Below, in pieces: positions 9,336 to 17,704 of a stretch of 64,000 nucleotides of DNA. The notes beneath the pieces were generated by a model. That model was not told where the DNA came from and did not search any database. It saw only the letters and a list, made by a program, of their open reading frames with translations. Origin of the DNA: Dactylosporangium fulvum (GTDB taxonomy: Bacteria > Actinomycetota > Actinomycetes > Mycobacteriales > Micromonosporaceae); contig NZ_CP073720.1 of the NCBI RefSeq assembly GCF_025137375.1, positions 3,372,501 to 3,436,500 of the forward strand, in the 5' to 3' direction. Position numbers and translations under genes: made by a program. Numbering within the stretch: the stretch's first letter is position 1; each line of letters begins with the position of its first letter.

Positions 9336-10330
9336 CCGACCTGCTTTCGCTGACCGACCTGCAAGTCGGCTACCGGACCACATCGCGCACCCTGACGGCT
9401 GTCGACGGCGTGACGCTGTCGATAGCCGCTGGCGACACCGTGGCGCTGGTTGGTGAGTCCGGCTGCGGCAAGTCGAGCATCGCCCGGGCGATCGTCGGAC
9501 TCGCCCCCGTGACAGGCGGGCGGATTCATCTGGACGGCACCGACGTCACCAGCCGCGCGGCCCGCAGCAGCCGGGCGTTTCGGCGGCGGGTGCAGATGGT
9601 ATTCCAGGACCCCTACGCCTCGTTGAACCCGAAGCTGACGGTGGGCGAGACCCTGGAGGAAGCACTCCGCTGCCACCATCGGATGAGCCGGACGGAACGG
9701 TCGGCTGAGATCGAGCGTCTCATGACCGTCGTGGCCTTGGATCCCGCCCACGCCAATCGGTATCCGGCTCAGCTGTCAGGGGGGCAGCGGCAGCGCGTGG
9801 CCATCGCGCGTGCTCTTGCGGTTCGTCCGGACCTCATTATTGCCGACGAGATCACGTCCGCCCTCGATGTGTCCGTGCAGGCGGCGATTCTCAACCTGCT
9901 GCGGGAGATCCAGGGACGGACCGGTGTGTCCATCCTGCTCATCACGCACAACCTCGCTGTCGCCCGCTACTGCAGCGTGCGCACCGCGGTGATGCACCTC
10001 GGTCGCATTGTCGAGATCGGCGGCACCGACCTGTATGAGGCACCACGACACCCGTACACGCGCGGGCTGCTCGACAGTGCGCCTAACCTGCACCGTCGAC
10101 GCACCGGGCCACTGACCATTCTGGGTGACGTTCCGGACCCGCATCATCCACCGCCGGGGTGTCGCTTCCACCCGCGCTGCCCGATGTTCGACGCGACGGC
10201 CCAGCAACGTCGGACATGCGTGACCGCGGATCCTCCGCTGCTCGGCACCGAGCAGGCGGGGGTGGCATGCCACTTCCCGCTGGGCCACGGCGCGATCGAC
10301 GTGCCGACCGCGCGGCAGGTGACGTCATGA
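9332..10330 (+). CDS. Peptide ABC transporter ATP-binding protein (DppF/OppF type)
   Basis: A 332-residue ATPase that completes the transporter as the second nucleotide-binding subunit. The GTG start overlaps the previous stop as GTGA. Walker A is GESGCGKS, the Q-loop lies in VFQDPYASLNP, the signature is LSGGQRQRV, and Walker B is LIIADEITSALD. In Walker B, Ile replaces the usual Pro after Glu (DEI instead of DEP). The OppF Cys motif appears as GCRFHPRCPMF. Reading frame upstream of 9332 overlaps the preceding ATPase and is not part of this protein. Confidence 0.9.
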   Translation: MTDLLSLTDLQVGYRTTSRTLTAVDGVTLSIAAGDTVALVGESGCGKSSIARAIVGLAPVTGGRIHLDGTDVTSRAARSSRAFRRRVQMVFQDPYASLNPKLTVGETLEEALRCHHRMSRTERSAEIERLMTVVALDPAHANRYPAQLSGGQRQRVAIARALAVRPDLIIADEITSALDVSVQAAILNLLREIQGRTGVSILLITHNLAVARYCSVRTAVMHLGRIVEIGGTDLYEAPRHPYTRGLLDSAPNLHRRRTGPLTILGDVPDPHHPPPGCRFHPRCPMFDATAQQRRTCVTADPPLLGTEQAGVACHFPLGHGAIDVPTARQVTS

Positions 10331-11694
10331 CCCCCCAGGCAGCATTGCGCGACTTCGTGTTCGACGCCGCCGAACGGCACAACATTCCCGGTGCGGCGGT
10401 CGGGATCGTCCACGGTGCCGACGAGTACACGGTGACCAGGGGCGTGACCAGCACCCGCGATCCACTTCGCGTCGACGATCACACCTTGTTCCCCATCGGC
10501 TCCATCAGCAAGACGTTCACGGCAACGGCGGCGATGAGCTTGGTGGAGCAGGGGTTGCTGGACCTGGACCTGCCGGTGGCTCGATACCTGCCCACCCTTC
10601 GCCTGTCCGAGCACGGCGAGCGCGCCTCGGTTGTCGTCCGCGACCTCTTCACGCATACGGCGGGCTGGCTCGGCGACGATGTCCCCGACACCGGGTGGGG
10701 CGACGAAGCGGTGTCTCGGGCGGTGACCGAGCAGCTGCCCCGGTTGCCGCAGCTGGTGCCGCCCGGCGGGCCGCCGTCGTACAACAACATGTCGGCCGCA
10801 GTGGCGGCGTACCTGCTGGAGACGGTGACCGGCCGTTCGTTCGAGGAGGTCCTACGGCGCCGGGTGCTCGCGCCGTTGCGGCTGGCTGAGACGTTCTCCT
10901 TTCCACAGGAGATCGCGCATCGCCGGCACGCGGTGGGACACGTCGTGGTGGCCGGCTCGGCGCGACCGGTCATGGAATGGCAGACGTCTCGTGCGATGGT
11001 GGCCGGTGGCGGGCTGGTCAGCTCGTTGACCGACCAGCTGGCCTATGCGCGCTACCAGCTCGATGGGAACACCGCCGGCACTCCACCGGTTTCCCAGGCC
11101 ACCCGACTCGCGATGCAGCGGCCGTACGTGCGGATGAACGACTGGTTCGGCATAGGCATCTCCTGGCTGTTGCGGTCACGAGGTGAGCTCGCCCTGGTCA
11201 CGCACAGCGGGAATGTCGCCGGCCTGTACGTCTCGCTCCTCGTCCTGGTGCCGGGCGAGCGGCTCGGTATCGTCGCCCTGACCAATGCGGCAACTGGTGC
11301 GCTGATGCAGGAGGAACTGCTGGCGTGGGCCCTGCGGAGGTTCCTCGGCCATGACGTCGTCGCGCTGGAGCCGGCAGGCAGCACCGGGCCGCTGGATGAG
11401 TACGTCGGCCGGTATGTCACCGGCGAACTCGACATCGAGGTCCGCAGTACGGCTGATCAACTTACTGTGAACGTGAAGTACGTAGGTGTGGTCGTGGACC
11501 CCGCGGTGGCGAGAGAGATCGAAAAGCCGACACCGGTGTTCTTCGTGGCACCCGATGTGGTGGCCGCCGAATCTGCTCCCTGGCAACCTGCCGGCGAGTT
11601 CGTCCGGGACCCGGACGGTTCGGTGGGTTGGCTGCGTTGGGGCATGCGTCTGGTCCGTCGCCACGGAGCGGACGTCGGTGCAAGGCAACAATGA
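10327..11694 (+). CDS. S12 family serine hydrolase (beta-lactamase / D-aminopeptidase fold)
   Basis: A 455-residue penicillin-recognising-fold hydrolase without a signal peptide, so cytoplasmic. All three active-site motifs are intact: Ser59-x-x-Lys62 (SISK), Tyr152-x-Asn154 (YNN) and His293-Ser-Gly295 (HSG). The ATG start overlaps the ATPase stop as ATGA. A C-terminal lipocalin-like region follows (DEYVGRYVTGELDIEVRS). The S12 family includes D-aminopeptidases, D-Ala-D-Ala carboxypeptidases and esterases. Placement between a peptide importer and a P1 aminopeptidase favours a D-stereospecific peptidase or amidase, which is inference. Confidence 0.85.
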   Translation: MTPQAALRDFVFDAAERHNIPGAAVGIVHGADEYTVTRGVTSTRDPLRVDDHTLFPIGSISKTFTATAAMSLVEQGLLDLDLPVARYLPTLRLSEHGERASVVVRDLFTHTAGWLGDDVPDTGWGDEAVSRAVTEQLPRLPQLVPPGGPPSYNNMSAAVAAYLLETVTGRSFEEVLRRRVLAPLRLAETFSFPQEIAHRRHAVGHVVVAGSARPVMEWQTSRAMVAGGGLVSSLTDQLAYARYQLDGNTAGTPPVSQATRLAMQRPYVRMNDWFGIGISWLLRSRGELALVTHSGNVAGLYVSLLVLVPGERLGIVALTNAATGALMQEELLAWALRRFLGHDVVALEPAGSTGPLDEYVGRYVTGELDIEVRSTADQLTVNVKYVGVVVDPAVAREIEKPTPVFFVAPDVVAAESAPWQPAGEFVRDPDGSVGWLRWGMRLVRRHGADVGARQQ

Positions 11695-11721
11695 TCGACC
11701 AAGCGGAACAGGAGAGTGACC

Positions 11722-12888
11722 TTGACCAGACCACGCGCTCGTGACCTCGGCCTGAAGTTCGGGAAGTTCGAGCCCGGCCCGCACAACGCCATAACCGACG
11801 TACCAGGGGTACGGGTCGGGCACGAGACGATCGTCGGTGGTGACGGGCCCTTGGTCGTCGGCACCGGACCGGTGCGCACCGGCGTCACGGTGATCGTGCC
11901 GCATGACGGCGACGTTTGGCGCGAGCCGGTATTTGCAGGCGTGCACACCCTCAACGGCTGTGGTGAGATGACAGGCCTGGAATGGGTTCGGGAGTCCGGC
12001 ACGCTTTCATCGCCGATCGGGCTCACCAACACCCACAGCGTCGGCGTCGTGCGTGATGCCCTGATCGGGCTGGAGTTTCGCCCGAGGCAGGGCCAGGGCG
12101 CCTACCAGTTCGGGCTGCCAGTCGTGGCCGAGACCTATGACGGACTGCTCAGCGACATCGACGGGCAGCACGTCACCGAGGCGCACGTGGCGGCTGCGCT
12201 GGCGGGGGCGGCAGCGGGCCAGGTCGAGGAGGGCAACGTCGGTGGCGGAACGGGCATGATGTGCCACGGCTTCAAGGGCGGGATCGGCACCGCCTCCCGT
12301 CGCGTGCCGGGGGTTGCGAGCACCTTTACCGTCGGGGTGCTCGTGCAGGCCAACCACGGCCGCAGGGACCGTCTGGAGATCTTGGGTGTCAAGGTCGGGA
12401 AGGAGTTGAGCACCGACGTCATCCCCGACCCGACGGCCGACCTGCGCAACCAGATGTCGATGCCCGAGGGGGCCGGATCGGTGATCATTGTCGTTGCGAC
12501 CGACGCGCCGATGCTTCCCAAACAGTGCGAACGGCTGGCCCAGCGCGCCGGATTCGGCATTGCCCGGATGGGTGCCGTCGGCGAAGCTGCCAGTGGTGAC
12601 ATCTTCCTGTGCTTCTCCACCGGCAACCGCGGACTGTCGCCGGTCACCTTCGGCGAGAGCGAACCGGAGTCCACGCCGGCACGATTCATCTCCAACACCT
12701 TCATGACCGACTTCTTCGACGCGGTCATCGACGCCACTGAAGAGGCCATCGTCAACGCCCTACTGGCAGCGGACACCATGACCGGCCGGGGAGGTGTCAC
12801 TGTGCATGCCATCGATGTCCCAGCCTGCGTCGAGATCCTGCGAGCACGTGGTGTCCTGTGTGAATCGACGACGGGGCAAGCGACGTGA
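11722..12888 (+). CDS. P1 family peptidase (DmpA-like L-aminopeptidase/D-amidase)
   Basis: A 388-residue N-terminal-nucleophile hydrolase related to DmpA of Ochrobactrum, which releases L-amino acids from peptides and acts on D-amino-acid amides and esters. These enzymes self-cleave at Gly-Ser. Here the site is PEGAG|SVIIVVATDAPM with Ser253, close to Ser250 of DmpA. The GTGMM...FKGGIGTASR segment is also conserved. I place the start at the TTG at 11722, because AGGAG at 11710-11714 is seven bases upstream of it but only one base from the alternative GTG at 11716. It is followed by a GTGA-overlapping gene. Confidence 0.88.
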   Translation: MTRPRARDLGLKFGKFEPGPHNAITDVPGVRVGHETIVGGDGPLVVGTGPVRTGVTVIVPHDGDVWREPVFAGVHTLNGCGEMTGLEWVRESGTLSSPIGLTNTHSVGVVRDALIGLEFRPRQGQGAYQFGLPVVAETYDGLLSDIDGQHVTEAHVAAALAGAAAGQVEEGNVGGGTGMMCHGFKGGIGTASRRVPGVASTFTVGVLVQANHGRRDRLEILGVKVGKELSTDVIPDPTADLRNQMSMPEGAGSVIIVVATDAPMLPKQCERLAQRAGFGIARMGAVGEAASGDIFLCFSTGNRGLSPVTFGESEPESTPARFISNTFMTDFFDAVIDATEEAIVNALLAADTMTGRGGVTVHAIDVPACVEILRARGVLCESTTGQAT

Positions 12889-13331
12889 CCGGCGGAGCGG
12901 CCCTTGAGCGCAGTGAGTTCGTCGTGCTCGTTGATGTCGATGTCATCGCGGCGCTCGACACGGTGTGGGCCGCCATGGTCGAGGAAGATCGACGCGTGGG
13001 CTGGTGGCCGGGTCTCGCGTTGCACGCCGTGCCCGGAAGCCTGCTGCAGGAGCTCTGGACCGATCGGGAGGGAGTCGAGCGGGTCGGCTACGGCGTGGTG
13101 CACGACGTGCGGCGCGGGCAGTTCCTTCGGTTCAGTTGGGCCGATTCGCGGTGGGGCGCCCCCACGACGGTCGAATGGAGTGTCTGCCCGACCGGTCCGT
13201 CGTCAACCAGGGTGAGCATCCGCGAGACCGGACTGGAGCACGTCCGTGACAGCGCCGAGCTCTTTCGTGTGCATCAATCGGGCTGGCGCCTGCGCCTGGA
13301 CAATCTCCGGGACTATGTCGAGCAGGCATGA
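12885..13331 (+). CDS. SRPBCC (START/AHSA1-like) domain protein
   Basis: A 148-residue cytoplasmic protein with the SRPBCC pattern: an N-terminal strand (VVLVDVDVIAALDTVWAAM), a WWPG turn, a central YGVVHDVRRGQFLRFSW strand pair, strands ending in TRVSIRETGL, and a long C-terminal amphipathic helix. This fold binds hydrophobic or amide ligands, and no catalytic residue is diagnostic. The GTG start overlaps the upstream stop as GTGA, making it the last gene of the 4832-13331 operon. Its role there is unknown. Confidence 0.75.
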   Translation: MTGGAALERSEFVVLVDVDVIAALDTVWAAMVEEDRRVGWWPGLALHAVPGSLLQELWTDREGVERVGYGVVHDVRRGQFLRFSWADSRWGAPTTVEWSVCPTGPSSTRVSIRETGLEHVRDSAELFRVHQSGWRLRLDNLRDYVEQA

Positions 13332-13395
13332 CATCCGTTCGGCGGCGATCCGCCTCGCGGGTACTGCGGCAGCTCACCACACCCAGGGGTTTGGA

Positions 13396-14151
13396 TCAAT
13401 TCGCTGGACTGACGGCATAGGACATCAGCCGCCGCGAAACGGTGTGCTGGGCTACTCGTAGCGCACTGGCCAGACGCTCGGGGTCGGCGCGGAAGGACGG
13501 CGCGGTGATCGACAGCGCGCCGACGGCCTCGCCCTCCCCGTCCAACACGGCGACCGCGACAGCCAGATTGCCGAGAACGCACTCTTCGCGCTCGACGGCG
13601 TAGCCTAACTCCCTGATCCGCTTGAGCTCGCGGTGCATCATGCCGCGTTGCGTGATCGTGTAAGGCGTCAGTCGAGCCAGCCCGGCCTTCGTCACCGCTT
13701 CGACGAGTCCCGCCGGAGCGTTGGCGAGCAGGGCCTTACCGGTAGCGGTGCAGTGCAGGGGCATTCGTCCGCCGACCCGTGAGGCGGGCACCTCATGCCG
13801 GGTCGGCGCGATCTTGTCGATGTACAGCACCTGCAGGCCGTCGAGCACGCCGAGATGGATCGTTTCCTGGGTGGCACGGAAAAGGTCGTCCATGATGGGC
13901 AGCGCCGCCCGGCGCAGCACACGTTGCCGGGGCACCTGCTGACCGAGTTCGAACAGCCGGAGCCCGAGCTGGTACCGCTGTCCGGAACGTTCCAGCAGCC
14001 CCCAGTCGACGAGATCCTGGCAGATCCGATACACGCTGGCTTTCGCCACCGCGGTTCGCGCGACGAGTTGGGCAAGCGACAGTTCTGCGTCCTCCGGCCC
14101 GAACGAGTCCAGAATGAGCCGCACCTTGCCGAGCAGGCTGTCACGCTCCAC
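13396..14151 (-). CDS. IclR family transcriptional regulator
   Basis: A 251-residue regulator with an N-terminal winged helix-turn-helix (about 5-65; LSLAQLVARTAVAKASVYRICQDLVDWGLLE) and the IclR effector domain (about 80-245; PLHCTATGKALLA, LGYAVEREECVLGNLAVAVAV). IclR proteins usually control catabolic genes beside them and bind small acids. It is read towards the peptide operon and divergently from the M20/GNAT/racemase genes, so it probably controls the 14369-17636 unit and perhaps the transporter operon. The start is the GTG at 14151. Confidence 0.9.
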   Translation of the reverse strand: MERDSLLGKVRLILDSFGPEDAELSLAQLVARTAVAKASVYRICQDLVDWGLLERSGQRYQLGLRLFELGQQVPRQRVLRRAALPIMDDLFRATQETIHLGVLDGLQVLYIDKIAPTRHEVPASRVGGRMPLHCTATGKALLANAPAGLVEAVTKAGLARLTPYTITQRGMMHRELKRIRELGYAVEREECVLGNLAVAVAVLDGEGEAVGALSITAPSFRADPERLASALRVAQHTVSRRLMSYAVSPAN

Positions 14152-14368
14152 GCCGGTCTCGCCTCCTCCAGTGCTGCCGCGTCAGGTCTATCAGTTCACG
14201 GTCCCGAGCACCAGGGTCCCGCCCACCGCCGGGTCAGGTGAGTGCACCAGTCCGCTCAGTGAACCAGAACGCTCCTCAATCCGCGTCGGCGTCGTTAGTG
14301 TCCGTGCGGAACGCCAGAACGAGAAGGAGCGCCCATGGGCGGAACTATGATCGCGGGGAAACGCTGAC
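14152..14368. promoter_or_regulatory. Divergent promoter region between iclR-type gene and D-amino acid genes
   Basis: This 217-base gap must hold the promoters for both directions. The only short symmetrical element I see is TCCGTGCGGA at 14301-14310, with 4-base arms. IclR operators are often short imperfect palindromes, so it is a weak candidate. AGAAGGAG at 14322-14329 is followed by a short frame and does not fit a recognised gene. Confidence 0.35.
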
Positions 14369-15535
14369 ATGGCACATACCGCAACGGTCCAGCGTATGTC
14401 GGCAATCTTGCCGACCATCATCGACGACATCGGTCGGCTGGTGCGCTGTGAGTCACCGTCAACAGACCTCGCTGCCGTTGCACGCAGCGCCGAGGTGGTT
14501 TCCGCACTGGGTACCGAGATCCTGGGCGTGCCGCCCGAGCGGATCGACGTAGCGGGCCGGACGCATCTGCGTTGGCGGTTGGGCAGTGGACCGCGACACC
14601 TCTTGCTGCTCGGCCATCACGACACCGTATGGCCGCTCGGTTCGCTCGACCGGCTTCCGTTCTCGGTCGAGCGAGGTGTCCTGCGGGGTCCCGGCTGCTT
14701 CGACATGAAGGCCGGGCTGGTCATGGCATTTCGGGCGATCGAGGCGCTGGACGATCCAGACGGGCTCACCATCCTCATCACGGGTGATGAAGAGCTTGGG
14801 TCGCCCTCATCACGGCAGCTGATCGAGGAGGAGGCCGCCGGCCTCGTCGCCGTCGTGGTAGCCGAGGGCGCTGCACCTGACGGCGCACTCAAGTGTGCGC
14901 GAAAGGGCGGCTCGCTGTACGAGGTGACGATTCAAGGGCGCGCCGCTCACGCCGGACTCGATCCAGGCCTTGGCGTCAATGCCGCGATCGAGGCCGCGCA
15001 CCATGTGCTGGCCGTCGTCCAGCTAGCCGATCCTGAGACCGGGACCACCGTGTGCCCGAGCCTGCTCACCGCTGGGACTACGAGCAACACCGTCCCGGCC
15101 AGCGCGAGCTTCACGGTGGACGTCCGGGTGAGCGACCCTGCCGAACAGGCTCGGGTGGACGCCGCGATGCGATCGCTTCGCCCCGTACAGCCCGGTGCCG
15201 GTATCACGGTCCGGGGCGGGCCTAACCGGGCGCCGATGACTGCGGAGGCGTCACGGGACCTGTTCTTGCGCGCGGCGGCGATCGGACGCGCGCTGGGGCT
15301 GCCTCCGCTGGCCTGTGCGGCAGTCGGCGGTGCGTCGGACGGCAATCTGACCGCTGCCATGGGTGTACCGACGATCGACGGGTTCGGGGCCGTCGGGGGA
15401 GGCGCGCACGCGGACGGCGAGCACGTCCTGCTCGAGGCGATTCCCGGCCGAACGGCGCTGCTCAGCGCCTTGCTCGCCGAGGTTCTCGCGGAGGCCCGCG
15501 ACCGATCGCACACTCCGGATGGAGACCAGCCATGA
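14369..15535 (+). CDS. M20 family hydrolase, probable N-acyl(succinyl)-L-amino acid hydrolase
   Basis: A 388-residue dinuclear zinc amidohydrolase of the ArgE/DapE/carboxypeptidase G2 group. Its metal and catalytic residues are all visible: His83 and Asp85 (GHHDT), bridging Asp112 (GCFDMKAG), catalytic Glu141 and ligand Glu142 (GDEELGS), Glu166, and the C-terminal His in GAHADGEHV. The dimerisation lid begins about residue 180 (VTIQGRAAHAGLDP). The next genes encode a GNAT acyltransferase and an N-acylamino acid racemase. In Geobacillus kaustophilus the same trio converts D- to L-amino acids, the M20 member removing the succinyl group from the L-form. I assign that role by this context. Confidence 0.85.
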   Translation: MAHTATVQRMSAILPTIIDDIGRLVRCESPSTDLAAVARSAEVVSALGTEILGVPPERIDVAGRTHLRWRLGSGPRHLLLLGHHDTVWPLGSLDRLPFSVERGVLRGPGCFDMKAGLVMAFRAIEALDDPDGLTILITGDEELGSPSSRQLIEEEAAGLVAVVVAEGAAPDGALKCARKGGSLYEVTIQGRAAHAGLDPGLGVNAAIEAAHHVLAVVQLADPETGTTVCPSLLTAGTTSNTVPASASFTVDVRVSDPAEQARVDAAMRSLRPVQPGAGITVRGGPNRAPMTAEASRDLFLRAAAIGRALGLPPLACAAVGGASDGNLTAAMGVPTIDGFGAVGGGAHADGEHVLLEAIPGRTALLSALLAEVLAEARDRSHTPDGDQP

Positions 15536-15567
15536 GCGGTCCGGAGCGTAGCGGAGGAGCCGCTCAT
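15532..15567 (+). repeat. Short hairpin repeat, copy 1
   Basis: A 36-base inverted repeat with 9-base arms (ATGAGCGGT and GCCGCTCAT, one T-G wobble) around an 18-base centre, CCGGAGCGTAGCGGAGG plus one A. It overlaps the start codon of the GNAT gene. A second copy with a different stem but nearly the same centre lies 17 bases downstream. Confidence 0.7.
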
Positions 15568-16533
15568 CATCAGCACAATGTGGGGCTCAGGCGGCCGGAG
15601 CGAAGCGGAGGTCGCCTGAGCGGCAACGACGTCCGCACCGCGAGCCAGCACCACAGCGATCCGGAGCGGCAGGAAGCCGAGGACGTCACCGCCGCGGCGT
15701 TCGAGCTCGCGGAGCAGACGGCCCGAGCCTGTGGTGTCGAGCTACGCACCCTGGCCGAGTTGGCCGACCTCGAGCGCGTATGCGAGCTCTACCAGCGGGT
15801 CTGGGGGGCAATCCCGCAGGAGCCACCGATGACACGGGATCTTCTTCGTGCGATGGTCAAGTCGGGAAGCTACGTGGCCGGAGCCTACGCGGCCGGCGAA
15901 CTGGTCGGGGCGTGCGTCGGATTCTTCTCCCCACCGGTCAACGCGACGCTGCACAGCCACATCATGGGCGTCTCCAACGTCATGCGTGGACGCAATGTTG
16001 GCTTTGCCCTCAAGGTTCATCAGCGTGCCTGGTGCCTCGAGCGTGGCGTCTCGTCGATCAACTGGACGTTTGATCCGCTCGTCCGGCGCAATGCCCATTT
16101 CAACCTGACGAAGCTCAACGCGGACGCGGTCGAGTACCTCGAGAACTATTACGGCGGCGGCCACGACGACCTCAACGGCGACGACGAGACCGACCGGCTC
16201 CTGGTGAACTGGAACCTGCCGAGTGCGGCGGTCGCGGCCGCATGCCGAGGCGAGCATTCATCGTTGGACGCCGCGGCACTGCTGGCGGACGGGGCCGCTG
16301 TCGGCCTCGCGTCCGTCAACAACCAGCCGCGACGGGGACCGACCGACGCGCGGACGGTACTTGTCGCCGTCCCTGAGGACATCGAGTACCTGCGAGCCGC
16401 CGAGCCCGGCCTCGCAGCTGAATGGAGGTACGCCTTGCGTGAGACCCTTGCCCCGCTGATCGCGGCCCGCGCGCAGATCGTCGGCTTCGCCCGGACCGGC
16501 TGGTTCGTCGTCGTGCAAGGAAACAAGCTGTGA
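15532..16533 (+). CDS. GNAT family acyltransferase (COG3375-like), probable D-amino acid N-acyltransferase
   Basis: A 333-residue protein. After about 50 poorly conserved residues it becomes a GNAT protein of the COG3375 type. The acyl-CoA binding region lies around IMGVSNVMRGRNVGFALKVHQRAW, followed by the group's marker INWTFDPLVRRNAHFNLTKLNA. The ATG overlaps the M20 stop as ATGA; a GTG at 15580 is the alternative. The first ~30 codons are made of two hairpin repeats, so the N-terminal extension is probably not functional. The next gene encodes an N-acylamino acid racemase. GNAT enzymes beside such racemases succinylate D-amino acids, and that role is inferred here. Confidence 0.8.
   Translation: MSGPERSGGAAHHQHNVGLRRPERSGGRLSGNDVRTASQHHSDPERQEAEDVTAAAFELAEQTARACGVELRTLAELADLERVCELYQRVWGAIPQEPPMTRDLLRAMVKSGSYVAGAYAAGELVGACVGFFSPPVNATLHSHIMGVSNVMRGRNVGFALKVHQRAWCLERGVSSINWTFDPLVRRNAHFNLTKLNADAVEYLENYYGGGHDDLNGDDETDRLLVNWNLPSAAVAAACRGEHSSLDAAALLADGAAVGLASVNNQPRRGPTDARTVLVAVPEDIEYLRAAEPGLAAEWRYALRETLAPLIAARAQIVGFARTGWFVVVQGNKL
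15585..15621 (+). repeat. Short hairpin repeat, copy 2
   Basis: A perfect 9-base inverted repeat (GCTCAGGCG and CGCCTGAGC, extended by a G-T wobble) around the centre CCGGAGCGAAGCGGAGG. Compared with copy 1 the stem bases have changed on both sides while the centre differs at one position. Confidence 0.7.
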
Positions 16534-17636
16534 AGCTGACCGGGGTTGAGCTGCGCCATGTGACCCTTCCGCTGATCAGCCCGTTCCGCACGTCGTTCGG
16601 CACCGCAACGACCCGCGATGCGGTGCTCATCCGGGTGGAGACCACCGAGCAGCAGGGGTGGGGCGAATGCGTAGCGATGGCCGAGCCCCGATACTCGTCC
16701 GAGTACGCCAGTTCGTGTGCGGAGGTGATCCGGCGGTTCTTCGTGCCGGCGCTGGCCGCGGCCAAGTCGGTTCGGGCGGACGACGTGGCCGGCATCCTCG
16801 CCGTGTTCCGGGGCCATCGGATGGCGAAGGCCGGCTTGGAGATGGCACTCCTGGACGCCGAACTGCGGGAGCACGGGCAGTCGTTCGCCGAGGCGCTCGG
16901 CGCCACGCGGGACCGCGTTCCGAGCGGGGTGTCCGTCGGCATCATGGATTCGACGCAGGCCCTGCTCGATACGGTGGGCGACTATCTGGAGCAGGGATAC
17001 CGGCGGATCAAGCTGAAAATCGAGCCAGGTTGGGATCTGGCGCCGGTGCGCGCCGTCCGGGAGCGCTTCGGCAGCGAGGTCGTGCTCCAGGTGGACGCCA
17101 ATGCTGCGTACCAGATCTCCGATGCTCCCGCGCTGGCCGCGCTCGATCCGTATGAGCTGGCGCTGATCGAGCAGCCGCTCGGCGAGGAGGACATCCTCGG
17201 GCACGCCGACCTGGCCCAGCTCGTGCAGACACCCATATGCCTGGACGAGTCGATCACATCGGTCCAGGCCGCGGTCGATGCGATCAGGTTGGGGGCGTGC
17301 CAGATCGTGAACATCAAACCGGGCCGCGTCGGCGGATATCTCGAAGCTCGACGCATTCACGACGCCTGCCTGTCCCGGGGCGTACCTGTGTGGTGCGGCG
17401 GCATGCTCGAAACCGGTTTGGGGCGGGCGGCCAACGTCGCGCTCGCGGCGTTGCCCGGCTTCACCCTTCCCGGCGACCTCTCGGCCTCCGATCGCTACTA
17501 TCGGACCGATATCACCGTCCCGTTCCGTCTCGACGACGGCAACTTGCCTGTGCCCGGCGGTCCCGGACTCGGCGTCACCCCGATTCCGGAGCTGTTGGAG
17601 GAAGTCACCACGGCATCGGAATGGATTCCGGTCTAG
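16530..17636 (+). CDS. N-acylamino acid racemase / o-succinylbenzoate synthase family enzyme
   Basis: A 368-residue enolase-superfamily enzyme of the OSBS/NAAAR group. The catalytic set is intact at the positions I recall for Amycolatopsis NAAAR: Lys163 (KLKI), metal ligands Asp189 (QVDAN), Glu214 (IEQP) and Asp239 (LDES), and Lys263 (NIKPGRVGG). The 20s specificity loop is SPFRTSFGTATTRD. No menaquinone genes are nearby. The start overlaps the GNAT stop as GTGA and an M20 hydrolase is one gene further up. This context supports racemisation of N-acyl (probably N-succinyl) amino acids rather than menaquinone synthesis. Confidence 0.9.
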   Translation: MKLTGVELRHVTLPLISPFRTSFGTATTRDAVLIRVETTEQQGWGECVAMAEPRYSSEYASSCAEVIRRFFVPALAAAKSVRADDVAGILAVFRGHRMAKAGLEMALLDAELREHGQSFAEALGATRDRVPSGVSVGIMDSTQALLDTVGDYLEQGYRRIKLKIEPGWDLAPVRAVRERFGSEVVLQVDANAAYQISDAPALAALDPYELALIEQPLGEEDILGHADLAQLVQTPICLDESITSVQAAVDAIRLGACQIVNIKPGRVGGYLEARRIHDACLSRGVPVWCGGMLETGLGRAANVALAALPGFTLPGDLSASDRYYRTDITVPFRLDDGNLPVPGGPGLGVTPIPELLEEVTTASEWIPV

Positions 17637-17704
17637 ACCGCCGTGTCCCTGCCAAGCGTGGCCGCCGTCCCGACCTGAGCCCGGGGCGCGGCCAGCGCTG
17701 GGCG

